Of a stretch of DNA of 64,000 bases, positions 52,617 to 60,707 are shown in pieces. Source of the DNA: Herbaspirillum sp. DW155 (GTDB lineage Bacteria; Pseudomonadota; Gammaproteobacteria; Burkholderiales; Burkholderiaceae_D); contig NZ_AP029028.1 of assembly GCF_037076565.1 (NCBI RefSeq), forward strand, positions 3,782,001 through 3,846,000, written 5' to 3'. Each line of letters opens with the position of its first letter. Position 1 is the stretch's first letter. The position numbers and the translations under genes are program-made. The notes under the pieces were generated by a model, which was given only the letters and a program-made list of their open reading frames with translations, was not told the DNA's origin and did not search any database.

Positions 52617-53948
52617 ATGAGCAAGCTGACACGACGCGAATTCCTGGTCACCAGTGCTGCCGCCGCAGCCGCTTCCAGCATGGGCGTGAACGCCTTTGCG
52701 GCAGGCCCCGGCGCGGCCGGCGCCGACAGCATCAAGTACCCCATCGAACAGGGCGCGAGCCTGCGCATCCTGCGATGGAAGCGTTTCGTCCAGGGCGACG
52801 AAGACCTGTGGAACGCCAACGTCAAGAAATTCACCGAACTGACCGGCGTGGCCGTGCGTACCGACAGCGAAGGCTGGGAAGACGTACGCCCCAAGTCGGC
52901 CGTGGCCGCCAACGTGGGCAGCGGTCCGGACATCGTGCTGGGCTGGTTCGACGATCCGCAGCAGTATCCGACCAAGCTGGTCGACATGACCGACCTGGCC
53001 GATTCGCTGGGCAAGCGCTATGGCGGCTGGTACGACGTCTGCCGCAAGTACGGCACCAAGGATGGCAAGTGGATCGCCCTGCCGCTGGGCGTGATCGGCA
53101 ATGCCCTGGTCTATCGTGAAAGCCAGCTCAAGGCGGCCGGTTTCGATACCATTCCCAAGGACACGGCCGGCTTCCTCAAGCTGTGCCAGGCCTTGAAGGC
53201 CAAGGACACGCCGGTCGGCTTCGCCCTGGGCAAGGCCGTCGGTGACGCCAACAACTGGGCGCACTGGCTGCTGTGGTCGCACGGCGGCAAGCTGGTGGAC
53301 AAGAACGGCCAGGTCGCCATCAACTCGCCCGAGACCCGCGCCGCGCTGGAATACGCCAAGCAGCTCTATGCCACCTTCGTACCCGGCACACTGTCGTGGC
53401 AAGATCCATCCAACAACAAGGCCTATCTGGATGGCCAGATCAGCATGACGGCCAACGGTATCTCGGTGTACTACGCCGCCAAGAACTCGCCCGATCCCAA
53501 GCTGCAGGACATCGCCAGGGATACCCAGCACGCGCACTTCCCCATCGGCCCGGTCGGCAAGCCCACCGAGCTGATGCAGATCACGCAGATGATGGTGTTC
53601 AAGCACACCAAGTATCCCAACGCGGCCAAGGCTTTCGTGCAGTTCATGTTCGAGCCGGACCAGTACAACCCGTGGGTGAAGGCGTCCATCGGCTATGTCA
53701 GCCAACCGCTGAAGGCCTACGAGAAGAACCCGGTCTGGACCGAAGATCCCAAGGCCACGGTCTACCGCGATGCCGCCTCGCTGATGCTGGACCATGGCCA
53801 CGAAGGCCCGCTGGGCCAAGCCTCGGCGGCCTGCATGGCGGACTACGTGGTGGTGGACATGGTGGCCGAGGCGGCCTCCGGCGCCAAGACCGTGCAGCAG
53901 GCCATCGACCGCGCCGCCGAACGCGCCAAGCGCTACTACAAGACTTGA
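52617..53948 (+). CDS. Sugar-type ABC transporter binding protein, Tat-exported
   Basis: A 443-residue family 1 solute receptor. The signal has a twin-arginine motif (TRREFLVTSAAAAAASS), so it is exported folded through Tat. The mature domain shows WKRFVQGDEDLWNANVKKFTE, GSGPDIVLGW, LPLGVIGNALVYRES and NPWVKASIGYVSQP. AGGAG stands a few bases before the ATG. It lies 126 bases after the ATPase gene. Tat export of sugar receptors is known in this family but less common than Sec. Confidence 0.92.
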   Translation: MSKLTRREFLVTSAAAAAASSMGVNAFAAGPGAAGADSIKYPIEQGASLRILRWKRFVQGDEDLWNANVKKFTELTGVAVRTDSEGWEDVRPKSAVAANVGSGPDIVLGWFDDPQQYPTKLVDMTDLADSLGKRYGGWYDVCRKYGTKDGKWIALPLGVIGNALVYRESQLKAAGFDTIPKDTAGFLKLCQALKAKDTPVGFALGKAVGDANNWAHWLLWSHGGKLVDKNGQVAINSPETRAALEYAKQLYATFVPGTLSWQDPSNNKAYLDGQISMTANGISVYYAAKNSPDPKLQDIARDTQHAHFPIGPVGKPTELMQITQMMVFKHTKYPNAAKAFVQFMFEPDQYNPWVKASIGYVSQPLKAYEKNPVWTEDPKATVYRDAASLMLDHGHEGPLGQASAACMADYVVVDMVAEAASGAKTVQQAIDRAAERAKRYYKT

Positions 53949-54116
53949 TGCCATCGGTCTGAACGTCAGCAACGCGGACCGGGTTCCCTCGGGACAGCGG
54001 GCAAGGGGCAGGTTGTCAGGGCCTGCCAGCCCGGTACCGCAGCGCTGGCGCAGCGCGAAGCGTTACTCCAGTACCGGCTGCGGGCCTGGCCTGCAGCCCT
54101 TTCATCGAGGCACATC

Positions 54117-55016
54117 ATGCTATCCCGATTCCTGAACAACCGTAACGTCCTGGGCATGCTGTTCATGGCCCCGGCCGTGATCCTGCTGGTGGTGTTCCTG
54201 ACCTACCCGCTGGGCCTGGGCATCTGGCTGGGCTTCACCGATACCAAGATCGGCGGCGAAGGCAACTTCATCGGCCTGGACAACTTCACTTACCTGGCCG
54301 GCGATTCGCTGGCGCAGCTGTCGCTGTTCAATACCGTGTTCTACACGATCAGCGCCAGCATCCTGAAATTCGCGCTTGGCCTGTGGCTGGCCATCCTGCT
54401 CAACAAGAACGTACCGCTGAAGACCTTCTTCCGCGCCATCGTGCTGTTGCCCTGGATCGTGCCCACCGCCCTGTCGGCGCTGGCCTTCTGGTGGCTGTAT
54501 GACGCGCAGTTCTCCGTCATCAGCTGGGCCCTGCACAAGATGGGCCTGATCGACCGCTACATCGACTTCCTCGGCGACCCGTGGAATGCACGCTGGTCGA
54601 CAGTCTTTGCCAACGTCTGGCGCGGCATTCCCTTCGTGGCGATTTCGCTGCTGGCCGGCCTGCAGACGATCTCGCCTTCGCTTTATGAAGCAGCGGCCAT
54701 CGACGGTGCCACGCCCTGGCAGCAGTTCCGCCACGTGACGCTGCCGCTGCTCACACCCATCATCGCCGTGGTGATGACCTTCTCTGTGCTGTTCACCTTC
54801 ACCGACTTCCAGCTGATCTATGTGCTCACTCGTGGCGGTCCGCTCAATGCGACGCACCTGATGGCTACGCTCTCCTTCCAGCGCGCCATTCCGGGCGGTG
54901 CGCTGGGTGAAGGCGCGGCGCTGGCAACCTACATGATTCCCTTCCTGCTGGCGGCGATCATGTTCTCGTATTTCGGCCTGCAACGTCGCGGCTGGCAACA
55001 AGGAGGTGACAAATAA
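54117..55016 (+). CDS. Sugar-type ABC transporter permease (MalF/UgpA family)
   Basis: A 299-residue permease with six helices and the EAA motif YEAAAIDGATPWQQFRHVTLP, the sequence used by MalF/UgpA-type proteins, ahead of LTPIIAVVMTF. The stop TAA shares an A with the ATG of the next permease, so the two are coupled. It follows the receptor gene after 168 bases, a spacer in which I see no gene. Confidence 0.93.
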   Translation: MLSRFLNNRNVLGMLFMAPAVILLVVFLTYPLGLGIWLGFTDTKIGGEGNFIGLDNFTYLAGDSLAQLSLFNTVFYTISASILKFALGLWLAILLNKNVPLKTFFRAIVLLPWIVPTALSALAFWWLYDAQFSVISWALHKMGLIDRYIDFLGDPWNARWSTVFANVWRGIPFVAISLLAGLQTISPSLYEAAAIDGATPWQQFRHVTLPLLTPIIAVVMTFSVLFTFTDFQLIYVLTRGGPLNATHLMATLSFQRAIPGGALGEGAALATYMIPFLLAAIMFSYFGLQRRGWQQGGDK

Positions 55017-55897
55017 TGGCCAAGAAAAAAGACGACCAGCAGGAAACCCAGGGCATGGATTTCCTGCAATCGACTCCGCGCAAGTGGGTGACGATCTACA
55101 TTCCGCTGCTGATCTTCCTGTTCGTATTGCTGTTCCCGTTCTACTGGATGGTGATCACGGCCTTCAAGCCGGACAATGAATTGCTCTCGCAGACCGGCAA
55201 CCCGTTCTGGGTGGTCGCGCCGACGCTGGCGCATTTCAAGAAGCTGCTGTTCGATACTCAGTATCCGGCCTGGCTGTTGAACACGGTGATCGTATCGGTG
55301 GTATCGACCTTCGCCTCGCTGGCCGCCAGCGTCTTTGCCGCCTATGCGATCGAACGGCTGCGCTTTCAGGGTTCCAGGCAGGTCGGGCTGGGCATCTTCC
55401 TGGCCTACCTGATCCCGCCCTCGATCCTGTTCATTCCGCTGGCGGCGATCGTGTTCAAGCTGGGGCTGTTCGATACGCGCTGGGCGCTGATCCTGACCTA
55501 CCCGACCTTCCTGATCCCGTTCTGCACCTGGCTGCTGATGGGTTACTTCCGCTCGATTCCCTATGAGCTGGAAGAGTGCGCGCTCATCGACGGCGCCACC
55601 CGCTGGGAAATCCTGGTCAAGATCATCCTGCCGCTGGCGGTACCCGGACTGATCTCGGCGGGCATCTTTGCCTTCACGCTGTCGTGGAATGAATTCATCT
55701 ATGCGCTGACCTTCATTTCCTCTTCCGAGGTCAAGACCGTGCCGGTGGGGATCGTCACCGAACTGGTGGAAGGCGACGTCTACCACTGGGGTGCGCTGAT
55801 GGCCGGCGCGCTCTTGGGCTCGCTGCCGGTGGCGGTGGTGTATTCGTTCTTTGTGGAGTATTACGTGTCGGGGATGACGGGGGCGGTGAAGGAGTAA
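55016..55897 (+). CDS. Sugar-type ABC transporter permease (MalG/UgpE family)
   Basis: A 293-residue permease and last gene of the operon. The first ~30 residues are a charged cytosolic tail (KKKDDQQETQ). The EAA loop is LEECALIDGATRWEILVKIIL with PLAVPGLISAG following, typical of MalG/UgpE. AGGAGG stands just before the ATG. A strong terminator follows at 55927-55967, shared with the convergent effector gene. Confidence 0.93.
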   Translation: MAKKKDDQQETQGMDFLQSTPRKWVTIYIPLLIFLFVLLFPFYWMVITAFKPDNELLSQTGNPFWVVAPTLAHFKKLLFDTQYPAWLLNTVIVSVVSTFASLAASVFAAYAIERLRFQGSRQVGLGIFLAYLIPPSILFIPLAAIVFKLGLFDTRWALILTYPTFLIPFCTWLLMGYFRSIPYELEECALIDGATRWEILVKIILPLAVPGLISAGIFAFTLSWNEFIYALTFISSSEVKTVPVGIVTELVEGDVYHWGALMAGALLGSLPVAVVYSFFVEYYVSGMTGAVKE

Positions 55898-55926
55898 GCC
55901 TCACTTCGTTGCACCTGATGGTCATC

Positions 55927-55967
55927 CGAAGAGGCCGGCCGCCAGTAGCGGGCGGCCTCTTCGTTTT
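55927..55967 (+). terminator. Terminator of the sugar ABC operon
   Basis: CGAAGAGGCCG (55927-55937) and CGGCCTCTTCG (55953-55963) form an 11-bp stem, followed by TTTT. It lies in the 86-base gap to the convergent effector gene. Confidence 0.88.
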
Positions 55968-55983
55968 GGGGTAGCTGACTGCA

Positions 55984-58014
55984 TCAAGAGGAAGCGCTTG
56001 TCGCACTGCGCGCAGAGCGGTTCACGGAGGAGGTACGGGGTTTCGGCTTTTGTTCGCGGGATCGGGGATGATTACCGGAATAGATCATCCGCCAGCGCAG
56101 ATAGCCCCACATCCAATGATATTCATGACCGCCGTCGGCGATGACATAGGTCTTGTTCTGTTGCAGGGCGCTCAGGCGATCCTGCTCGCGCTGTCTTTCT
56201 TTTTTCAACTCGTCCAGCCTGCCGGCCTGTGCGGGGAGCAGCCGCTGGCTGGCCTGCCTCTCTTCCAACGCACGTATCTCCAGAGAAATTTCATCCAGAT
56301 GATCCTGAACCTCGCGCATAGTCTGGGCCTGATATTTGCGCAGATTGCTCAATTTGTCATCGGCGCCCAGCGGCTTGAACCACGCACGCGAGTCGTGTAC
56401 CAGGGTCTCGAACAACAGTTTCTCGGCCGGCTTGACGGGCGTATTGGCGTACCACGCCTGTGATACGCCGTCCTCCCAGTCCTTGCGCTTGCCCGGATAG
56501 GGCAAGACCTGATCCCTGCCGCTTACACGCATCGTCTGCATCAATCCCAGCTCTTTGAGCAGATCGCCGTCGACGATCTTCTGGTCGTTGATGTCCTGGG
56601 CTTTCTTGTGGGGTGGATCAAAGGATTGCGTCAGCCCCGGCAACTGGTGCATCTGTCCCAGCATGCTCTTGCGCCAGCGCAGGTAGATGCCGTAGTGGCG
56701 GCGGATGATGGTCTTGAGCGATTCCTGCGGCTGCGTCTCCACCAGCCACAATGGGCCTTCGGGCTTGCCGCTCCCCTGGCGGGTCGCTTCCACGTAGGCG
56801 TTGAAGGCCGATAGCGTGGCGGGATCGACGTGGAACATACGCTTGCGCAGATCGATCATCTCGGCCTCATCCAGCAAGGGCACGCCACCGATCAGTGCTT
56901 CGCGGTACATCTGCGCCAATGGAATCTGCGACAGCTTGCGCGCATCGCCTGCCCGGCCCTCGCCGATGGCGCGCCCCTGGTCATTGGGCGGATAGCCACC
57001 GCCGACATCGGAGTGCACACCGGGATAGACCACTTCCTTGACGTTCTCGCCCGAGGCCGCATCCAGCGGAAAGGAGCCGCGCACCTCATGCGCTGCCACC
57101 AGATGCACGCAGCGCCCGATGGCGGGATGGATGGCGAGGTCGTCCGGGGTGGCCCAGGCGAAATGCCCGTCCATCAGCGGGAAGGAATGGGCCAGACCGA
57201 CCGACGCCACGGTATCGAAGATGCCGAGGAAATCGATCACCAACGCAAGCCCGGCATAGTGGCTGCCGAGATAGCGCAGCACCCAGTTGCAGAAGACGCG
57301 CGCCTCCGCAGCACCGCGCGAGAAACCGAAGACGGACAGACGGATCTTGCGTACCGTGGGCTTGTTCTTCAGGCGTACCCCGATGAGCTGGCGCAGTCGC
57401 TCTTCGCGCAGCTGGTGGATGCCATGCCTGAGCGCCCAGGCCGCTTCCTTGCGGTGCATACCACTGCCTGTCAGCGCAATGACCTTCAGGTTGTCGTCTT
57501 GCAAGGGCGAACTCATGGGATGGCCGAGCAAGGCGGCGGCAACGTGATTGCCGACCTGCAGCAAGGCCCAGTCGATGCGGGCCTGCCCGTGGGCGGCCAT
57601 GGCCAGGCCCAGGGTTTCGTCGGTTCCCGTTCCGCTGTCGCCCAGTTCGATGAAGGGCGTGCCTACGCCTGGCACATAGGTCTTGCGATAGTAAGGCCGG
57701 GCCTCTGCCGAAACACGGGTGGGCCAGGCCGGTGGAAGGTCGGGCGTGGGGGTGCCGACCTTGCCGAGTTGCAGTTGGGGAACGGTGGGATGACCGGGGA
57801 AGACTTCGTAGAGCCGGGCGACATTGCTGCTGGCGAAGGCGGGGGTGTCGCGGTATTTATTGTTGTTGGTGCCGTCGAAGAAGAAGCCTAGGAAGAGGTC
57901 TTCTTCGCATTTCCCTAGTTGAGAGAATTGGAGAGATAAATTTTTTTCATAATCTTGACGTGATGAGAGCTGAAGACAAGTCGTAGGACATACCTCGGAA
58001 AATCGCGCATACAT
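55984..58014 (-). CDS. Tle1-type T6SS phospholipase effector (DUF2235)
   Basis: A 676-residue alpha/beta hydrolase of the DUF2235/Tle1 family, delivered by type VI secretion to attack membrane phospholipids of rival cells. It opens with EEDLFLGFFFDGTNNNKY. The nucleophile is Ser232 in VFGFSRGAAEAR; GIFDTVASVG (Asp267) and YPGVHSDVGGGY (His334, Asp336) hold the other active-site residues. A coiled coil precedes a basic Ser/Arg-rich tail. The ATG at 58014 has a perfect AGGAGG and follows the DUF3304 gene stop by one base. It is the last gene of the VgrG operon. The first ~50 codons are repeated in an orphan fragment 1 kb upstream. Confidence 0.93.
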   Translation of the reverse strand: MYARFSEVCPTTCLQLSSRQDYEKNLSLQFSQLGKCEEDLFLGFFFDGTNNNKYRDTPAFASSNVARLYEVFPGHPTVPQLQLGKVGTPTPDLPPAWPTRVSAEARPYYRKTYVPGVGTPFIELGDSGTGTDETLGLAMAAHGQARIDWALLQVGNHVAAALLGHPMSSPLQDDNLKVIALTGSGMHRKEAAWALRHGIHQLREERLRQLIGVRLKNKPTVRKIRLSVFGFSRGAAEARVFCNWVLRYLGSHYAGLALVIDFLGIFDTVASVGLAHSFPLMDGHFAWATPDDLAIHPAIGRCVHLVAAHEVRGSFPLDAASGENVKEVVYPGVHSDVGGGYPPNDQGRAIGEGRAGDARKLSQIPLAQMYREALIGGVPLLDEAEMIDLRKRMFHVDPATLSAFNAYVEATRQGSGKPEGPLWLVETQPQESLKTIIRRHYGIYLRWRKSMLGQMHQLPGLTQSFDPPHKKAQDINDQKIVDGDLLKELGLMQTMRVSGRDQVLPYPGKRKDWEDGVSQAWYANTPVKPAEKLLFETLVHDSRAWFKPLGADDKLSNLRKYQAQTMREVQDHLDEISLEIRALEERQASQRLLPAQAGRLDELKKERQREQDRLSALQQNKTYVIADGGHEYHWMWGYLRWRMIYSGNHPRSREQKPKPRTSSVNRSARSATSASS
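57807..57909. repeat. 103-bp direct repeat, effector head copy
   Basis: Nearly identical to 58809-58911. It encodes the EEDLFLGFFFDGTN segment of the effector. Confidence 0.8.
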
Positions 58015-58015
58015 T

Positions 58016-58717
58016 TCATTCCTCCTCAAAATCTAACTCGCACATTTTTTCTTCAACGAATTTTCTTTTTTTGCACTCCACTACCCATAGCTGGCAAATA
58101 GCCTCTGCATCAACTGGATCAGCCTCGGCTTGTAGTCGTTCAGGCTTGCATGCGCGTCGCATCCTCAGTGCTGCGTGTTCAGCTGAACCAGGTGGGTATT
58201 TGGGAAGTTCCTTTTCGCATACCTTCTTCGGCATCTTCGATAGACATGCTTCATATGGAAGCTCCCGTTCTCGCCCCCTCCATTCAGGATGTCCAGGTTC
58301 AACCCATGAAGCCACGATCTCAACCTCGTCGCCCGTATAAAAGGCGACATACAGATCACCCGGCTTGTCGTACTCAGGAATCTCCAAGACCTTGATCCGC
58401 ATGGTCTCCTCCGTCATCTTCTTGTCCGACTTCTGCCACTCCACCCTGACCTGCATGCCTGGCTTCCATTTCTTCGGAAGTTTCAAGCAACATCCCTTCC
58501 CGCCCGGCCCTTCCAGAAATCCAAGGATGCCGCCACCGACAGGCTGGTTATCCGCCTGATTGAACAAGGTGTAGCCCAGGCCCCAGTCGTGCATGTAGTT
58601 CACGGCGTCGGTCGATACCGTCACGCTTTCCGGATCAGCTAAATTTGTGAGGTTGGCTTCTTCGCGACCACAGCCTGCAAGGAGAAGAAGACAAAAAACT
58701 TTATAAATTATTTTCAT
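58016..58717 (-). CDS. DUF3304 lipoprotein, putative immunity protein to the Tle effector (copy B)
   Basis: A 233-residue lipoprotein (signal MKIIYKVFCLLLLAGC, lipobox LAGC) of the DUF3304 family often encoded beside Tle1-type effectors. A periplasmic place suits an immunity protein that neutralises a phospholipase. Residues about 33-175 are nearly identical to the second DUF3304 gene upstream (copy A), but the signal peptide and the C-terminal ~55 residues (RMRRACKPERLQAEADPVD) differ. It overlaps the orphan effector fragment by four bases (ATGA) and stops one base before the effector ATG, so it is made together with the intact toxin. Confidence 0.85.
   Translation of the reverse strand: MKIIYKVFCLLLLAGCGREEANLTNLADPESVTVSTDAVNYMHDWGLGYTLFNQADNQPVGGGILGFLEGPGGKGCCLKLPKKWKPGMQVRVEWQKSDKKMTEETMRIKVLEIPEYDKPGDLYVAFYTGDEVEIVASWVEPGHPEWRGRERELPYEACLSKMPKKVCEKELPKYPPGSAEHAALRMRRACKPERLQAEADPVDAEAICQLWVVECKKRKFVEEKMCELDFEEE
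58203..58627. repeat. 425-bp direct repeat, DUF3304 copy B
   Basis: Nearly identical to 59204-59628, offset 1001 bases. The match begins and ends abruptly within the two lipoprotein genes. Confidence 0.85.
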
Positions 58718-59016
58718 ACCGAAATCCTTAGATTGAGCGATATTCGAGCGAGCACGCTCATCTCACAGCGTCGCATTTGGAGTGGTATTAGATGGCCGAA
58801 GCAAGCCTCGTAGAGCCGGGCGACATTGCTGCTGGCGAAGGTGGGGGTGTCGCGGTATTTATTGCTGTTGGTTCCGTCGAAGAAGAAGCCTAGGAAGAGG
58901 TCTTCTTCGCAGGCTATCTCTAGAGGAATATTCAAGTTCTTGCGCTCTTCAAACCTCTCAGGAACATGCATGTCAGAGAAATTCTCCCTCGACACTTCCG
59001 TAAATCTTGCATTCAT
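58714..59016 (-). pseudogene. Orphan N-terminal fragment of a Tle1-type effector
   Basis: A 100-codon frame begins MNARFTEVSRENFSD and carries EEDLFLGFFFDGTNSNKYRD and FASSNVARLYE like the intact effector, then diverges after residue 72 and stops. No catalytic serine is included, so it cannot be an enzyme. Its ATG directly follows the copy A stop (TAA-ATG), and its own stop overlaps the copy B start. I infer a remnant left when a new effector/immunity pair was recombined in; a role as a decoy or as a translational link between the lipoprotein genes cannot be excluded. Confidence 0.8.
58809..58911. repeat. 103-bp direct repeat, orphan fragment copy
   Basis: Pairs with 57807-57909; only a few substitutions are visible. 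Confidence 0.8.
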
Positions 59017-59769
59017 TTATTCCTCCACGTAATCAAGCTCGCACATTTTTCTATCAACATTTCCTTCAAGTTTGCATTCCTGCACCCAAGTCTGGCATCT
59101 AGCCGAATAACCAATTGGATCGGGAGATTTCATAAGCATTTCTGGTTGGCAGGATTTCCTTATCGAGGACACCATGCGCTCATGCGACATCGGAGGATAT
59201 TTAGGAAGTTCCTTTTCGCATACCTTCTTCGGCATCTTCGATAGACATGCTTCATATGGAAGCTCCCGTTCTCGCCCTCTCCATTCTGGATGTCCAGGTT
59301 CAACCCACGAAACCACCACCTCAAGCTCGTCGCCCGGATAGAAGGCGACATACAGATCACCCGGCTTGTCGTACTCAGGAATTTCCAAGACCTTGATCCG
59401 CATGGTCTCCTCCGTCATCTTCTTGTCCGACTTCTGCCACTCCACCCTGACCTGCATGCCTGGCTTCCATTTCTTCGGAAGTTTCAAGCAACATCCCTTT
59501 CCGCCCGGCCCTTCCAGAAATCCAAGGATGCCGCCACCGACAGGCTGGTTATCCGCCTGATTGAACAAGGTGTAGCCCAAGCCCCAATCGTGCATGTAGT
59601 TCACCGCATCGGTCGATACCGTCACGCTGTCATGCTCTTGCGCACGCTCAGCAGGTCCGCGAGCATCGCAAGCGGCGAGCCACAGCGCGACGATCACCAG
59701 CAAGAGCCTGCCGAACAAAGACGGCATTGCCGTCCTCGCGCTCCATCGATACAACACGACAGGGCTCAT
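59017..59769 (-). CDS. DUF3304 lipoprotein, putative immunity protein (copy A)
   Basis: A 250-residue DUF3304 lipoprotein. Its ATG overlaps the DUF4123 stop (ATGA) and has GGGAGGG upstream; a second ATG at 59727 gives a more standard signal, MPSLFGRLLLVIVALWLAAC. The central ~145 residues are nearly identical to copy B, starting at VTVSTDAVNYMHDWGLGY and ending at VCEKELPKYPP. The C-terminus (SCQPEMLMKSPDP) differs, which may set a different effector specificity. It likely protected against the effector now reduced to the adjacent orphan head, or broadens protection. Confidence 0.83.
   Translation of the reverse strand: MSPVVLYRWSARTAMPSLFGRLLLVIVALWLAACDARGPAERAQEHDSVTVSTDAVNYMHDWGLGYTLFNQADNQPVGGGILGFLEGPGGKGCCLKLPKKWKPGMQVRVEWQKSDKKMTEETMRIKVLEIPEYDKPGDLYVAFYPGDELEVVVSWVEPGHPEWRGRERELPYEACLSKMPKKVCEKELPKYPPMSHERMVSSIRKSCQPEMLMKSPDPIGYSARCQTWVQECKLEGNVDRKMCELDYVEE
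59204..59628. repeat. 425-bp direct repeat, DUF3304 copy A
   Basis: Pairs with 58203-58627. Confidence 0.85.
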
Positions 59770-60707
59770 GCCATCCCTCCCGCTTCGTCCTCTATCGGCT
59801 CGGTCATCCACAACGGCTCACCCGTGAGAAACACCTCTCCCGGAAGTTGCCGGATCGCGTCGATGAAATCGGGAAGCGCTTCAGGCGGCGCTTGCATCAG
59901 CGCCATCACGGCCGGATGCTGCGCGGCCTTTCCCGACGTGAAGACGGCCAGCAGCACGTAATACAGTTGACGCTCAGAATCCTTTACGCCGGCACATAGC
60001 GCCGCGTCGCGATGACGGGCCACAAAATCCAGCTTGCGGGCCTGTGCTATGCGATGCCAACGGCCCGGTGCACGCAAGCCAATCTCATGAATCAGCGTAT
60101 CCAGCGCCCGGGCTTCGAGCAGCAGGGCGAACTGCCGGTCATCCAGCATCAGCATCGGCATGTCCGGCACCCCTGCTGCACCGCTGGCCTGCCCTGTCGG
60201 GCTGGCGTAGAGATCGCGCACAGCACCGTCCGCATCGACACAGGCGACCGACTGCATGCCACGAGTGAACAGTGCGCGTTGCGGCCCGGTCAGCACCTCC
60301 ATCCAGACCGGCAGGATGCGGGTGTCATACCAGCGCATCAGCATGGTCTGGTGGTCACTCAATCCGACGCAGTGAAAATGACGGAGGTGCCGGGCGAAAT
60401 CATCGATGGCACCGGAACTCTCATACCAGCTCAGACAAGGCAGCTTGCGCGCCAGGACGCTGGCCCATTGGATCAGCCTCTGGCGCTGTGGGAGAGCAAG
60501 CCCTGTCAACTCGATCAACCAGGGCGCCACGTCCGGCAAGTGTTCTTCCGCAGTACCCTCGAACAAGGACGTGAAACGGATACCCATGACTTGCAGCCTG
60601 CGATGCTGGCCCTCGTTGAGCGCGCCATCGATGAGCAGATACGCGTAATGCCGACGTTCAATGCAGCAATCACTCCAATGCAGGAGGCCAAAGATGTCCT
60701 CGCTCAT
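59766..60707 (-). CDS. DUF4123 T6SS effector adaptor/chaperone (Tap/TEC)
   Basis: A 313-residue cytosolic DUF4123 protein. The family loads a specific effector onto its VgrG spike without being secreted. The N-terminal domain (about residues 18-150) shows YAYLLIDGALNEGQ and WLIELTG. The ATG at 60707 overlaps the VgrG stop (ATGA) with GGGGGTG upstream; the gene ends overlapping the copy A lipoprotein. Its position between VgrG and the Tle effector marks that effector as its cargo. Confidence 0.9.
   Translation of the reverse strand: MSEDIFGLLHWSDCCIERRHYAYLLIDGALNEGQHRRLQVMGIRFTSLFEGTAEEHLPDVAPWLIELTGLALPQRQRLIQWASVLARKLPCLSWYESSGAIDDFARHLRHFHCVGLSDHQTMLMRWYDTRILPVWMEVLTGPQRALFTRGMQSVACVDADGAVRDLYASPTGQASGAAGVPDMPMLMLDDRQFALLLEARALDTLIHEIGLRAPGRWHRIAQARKLDFVARHRDAALCAGVKDSERQLYYVLLAVFTSGKAAQHPAVMALMQAPPEALPDFIDAIRQLPGEVFLTGEPLWMTEPIEDEAGGMA

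Noticed and set aside
53949..54116. Gap between receptor and first permease of the sugar-type ABC operon
   Set aside because: Looked for an attenuator or small gene; only ordinary GC-rich sequence without a clear hairpin and T-tract.
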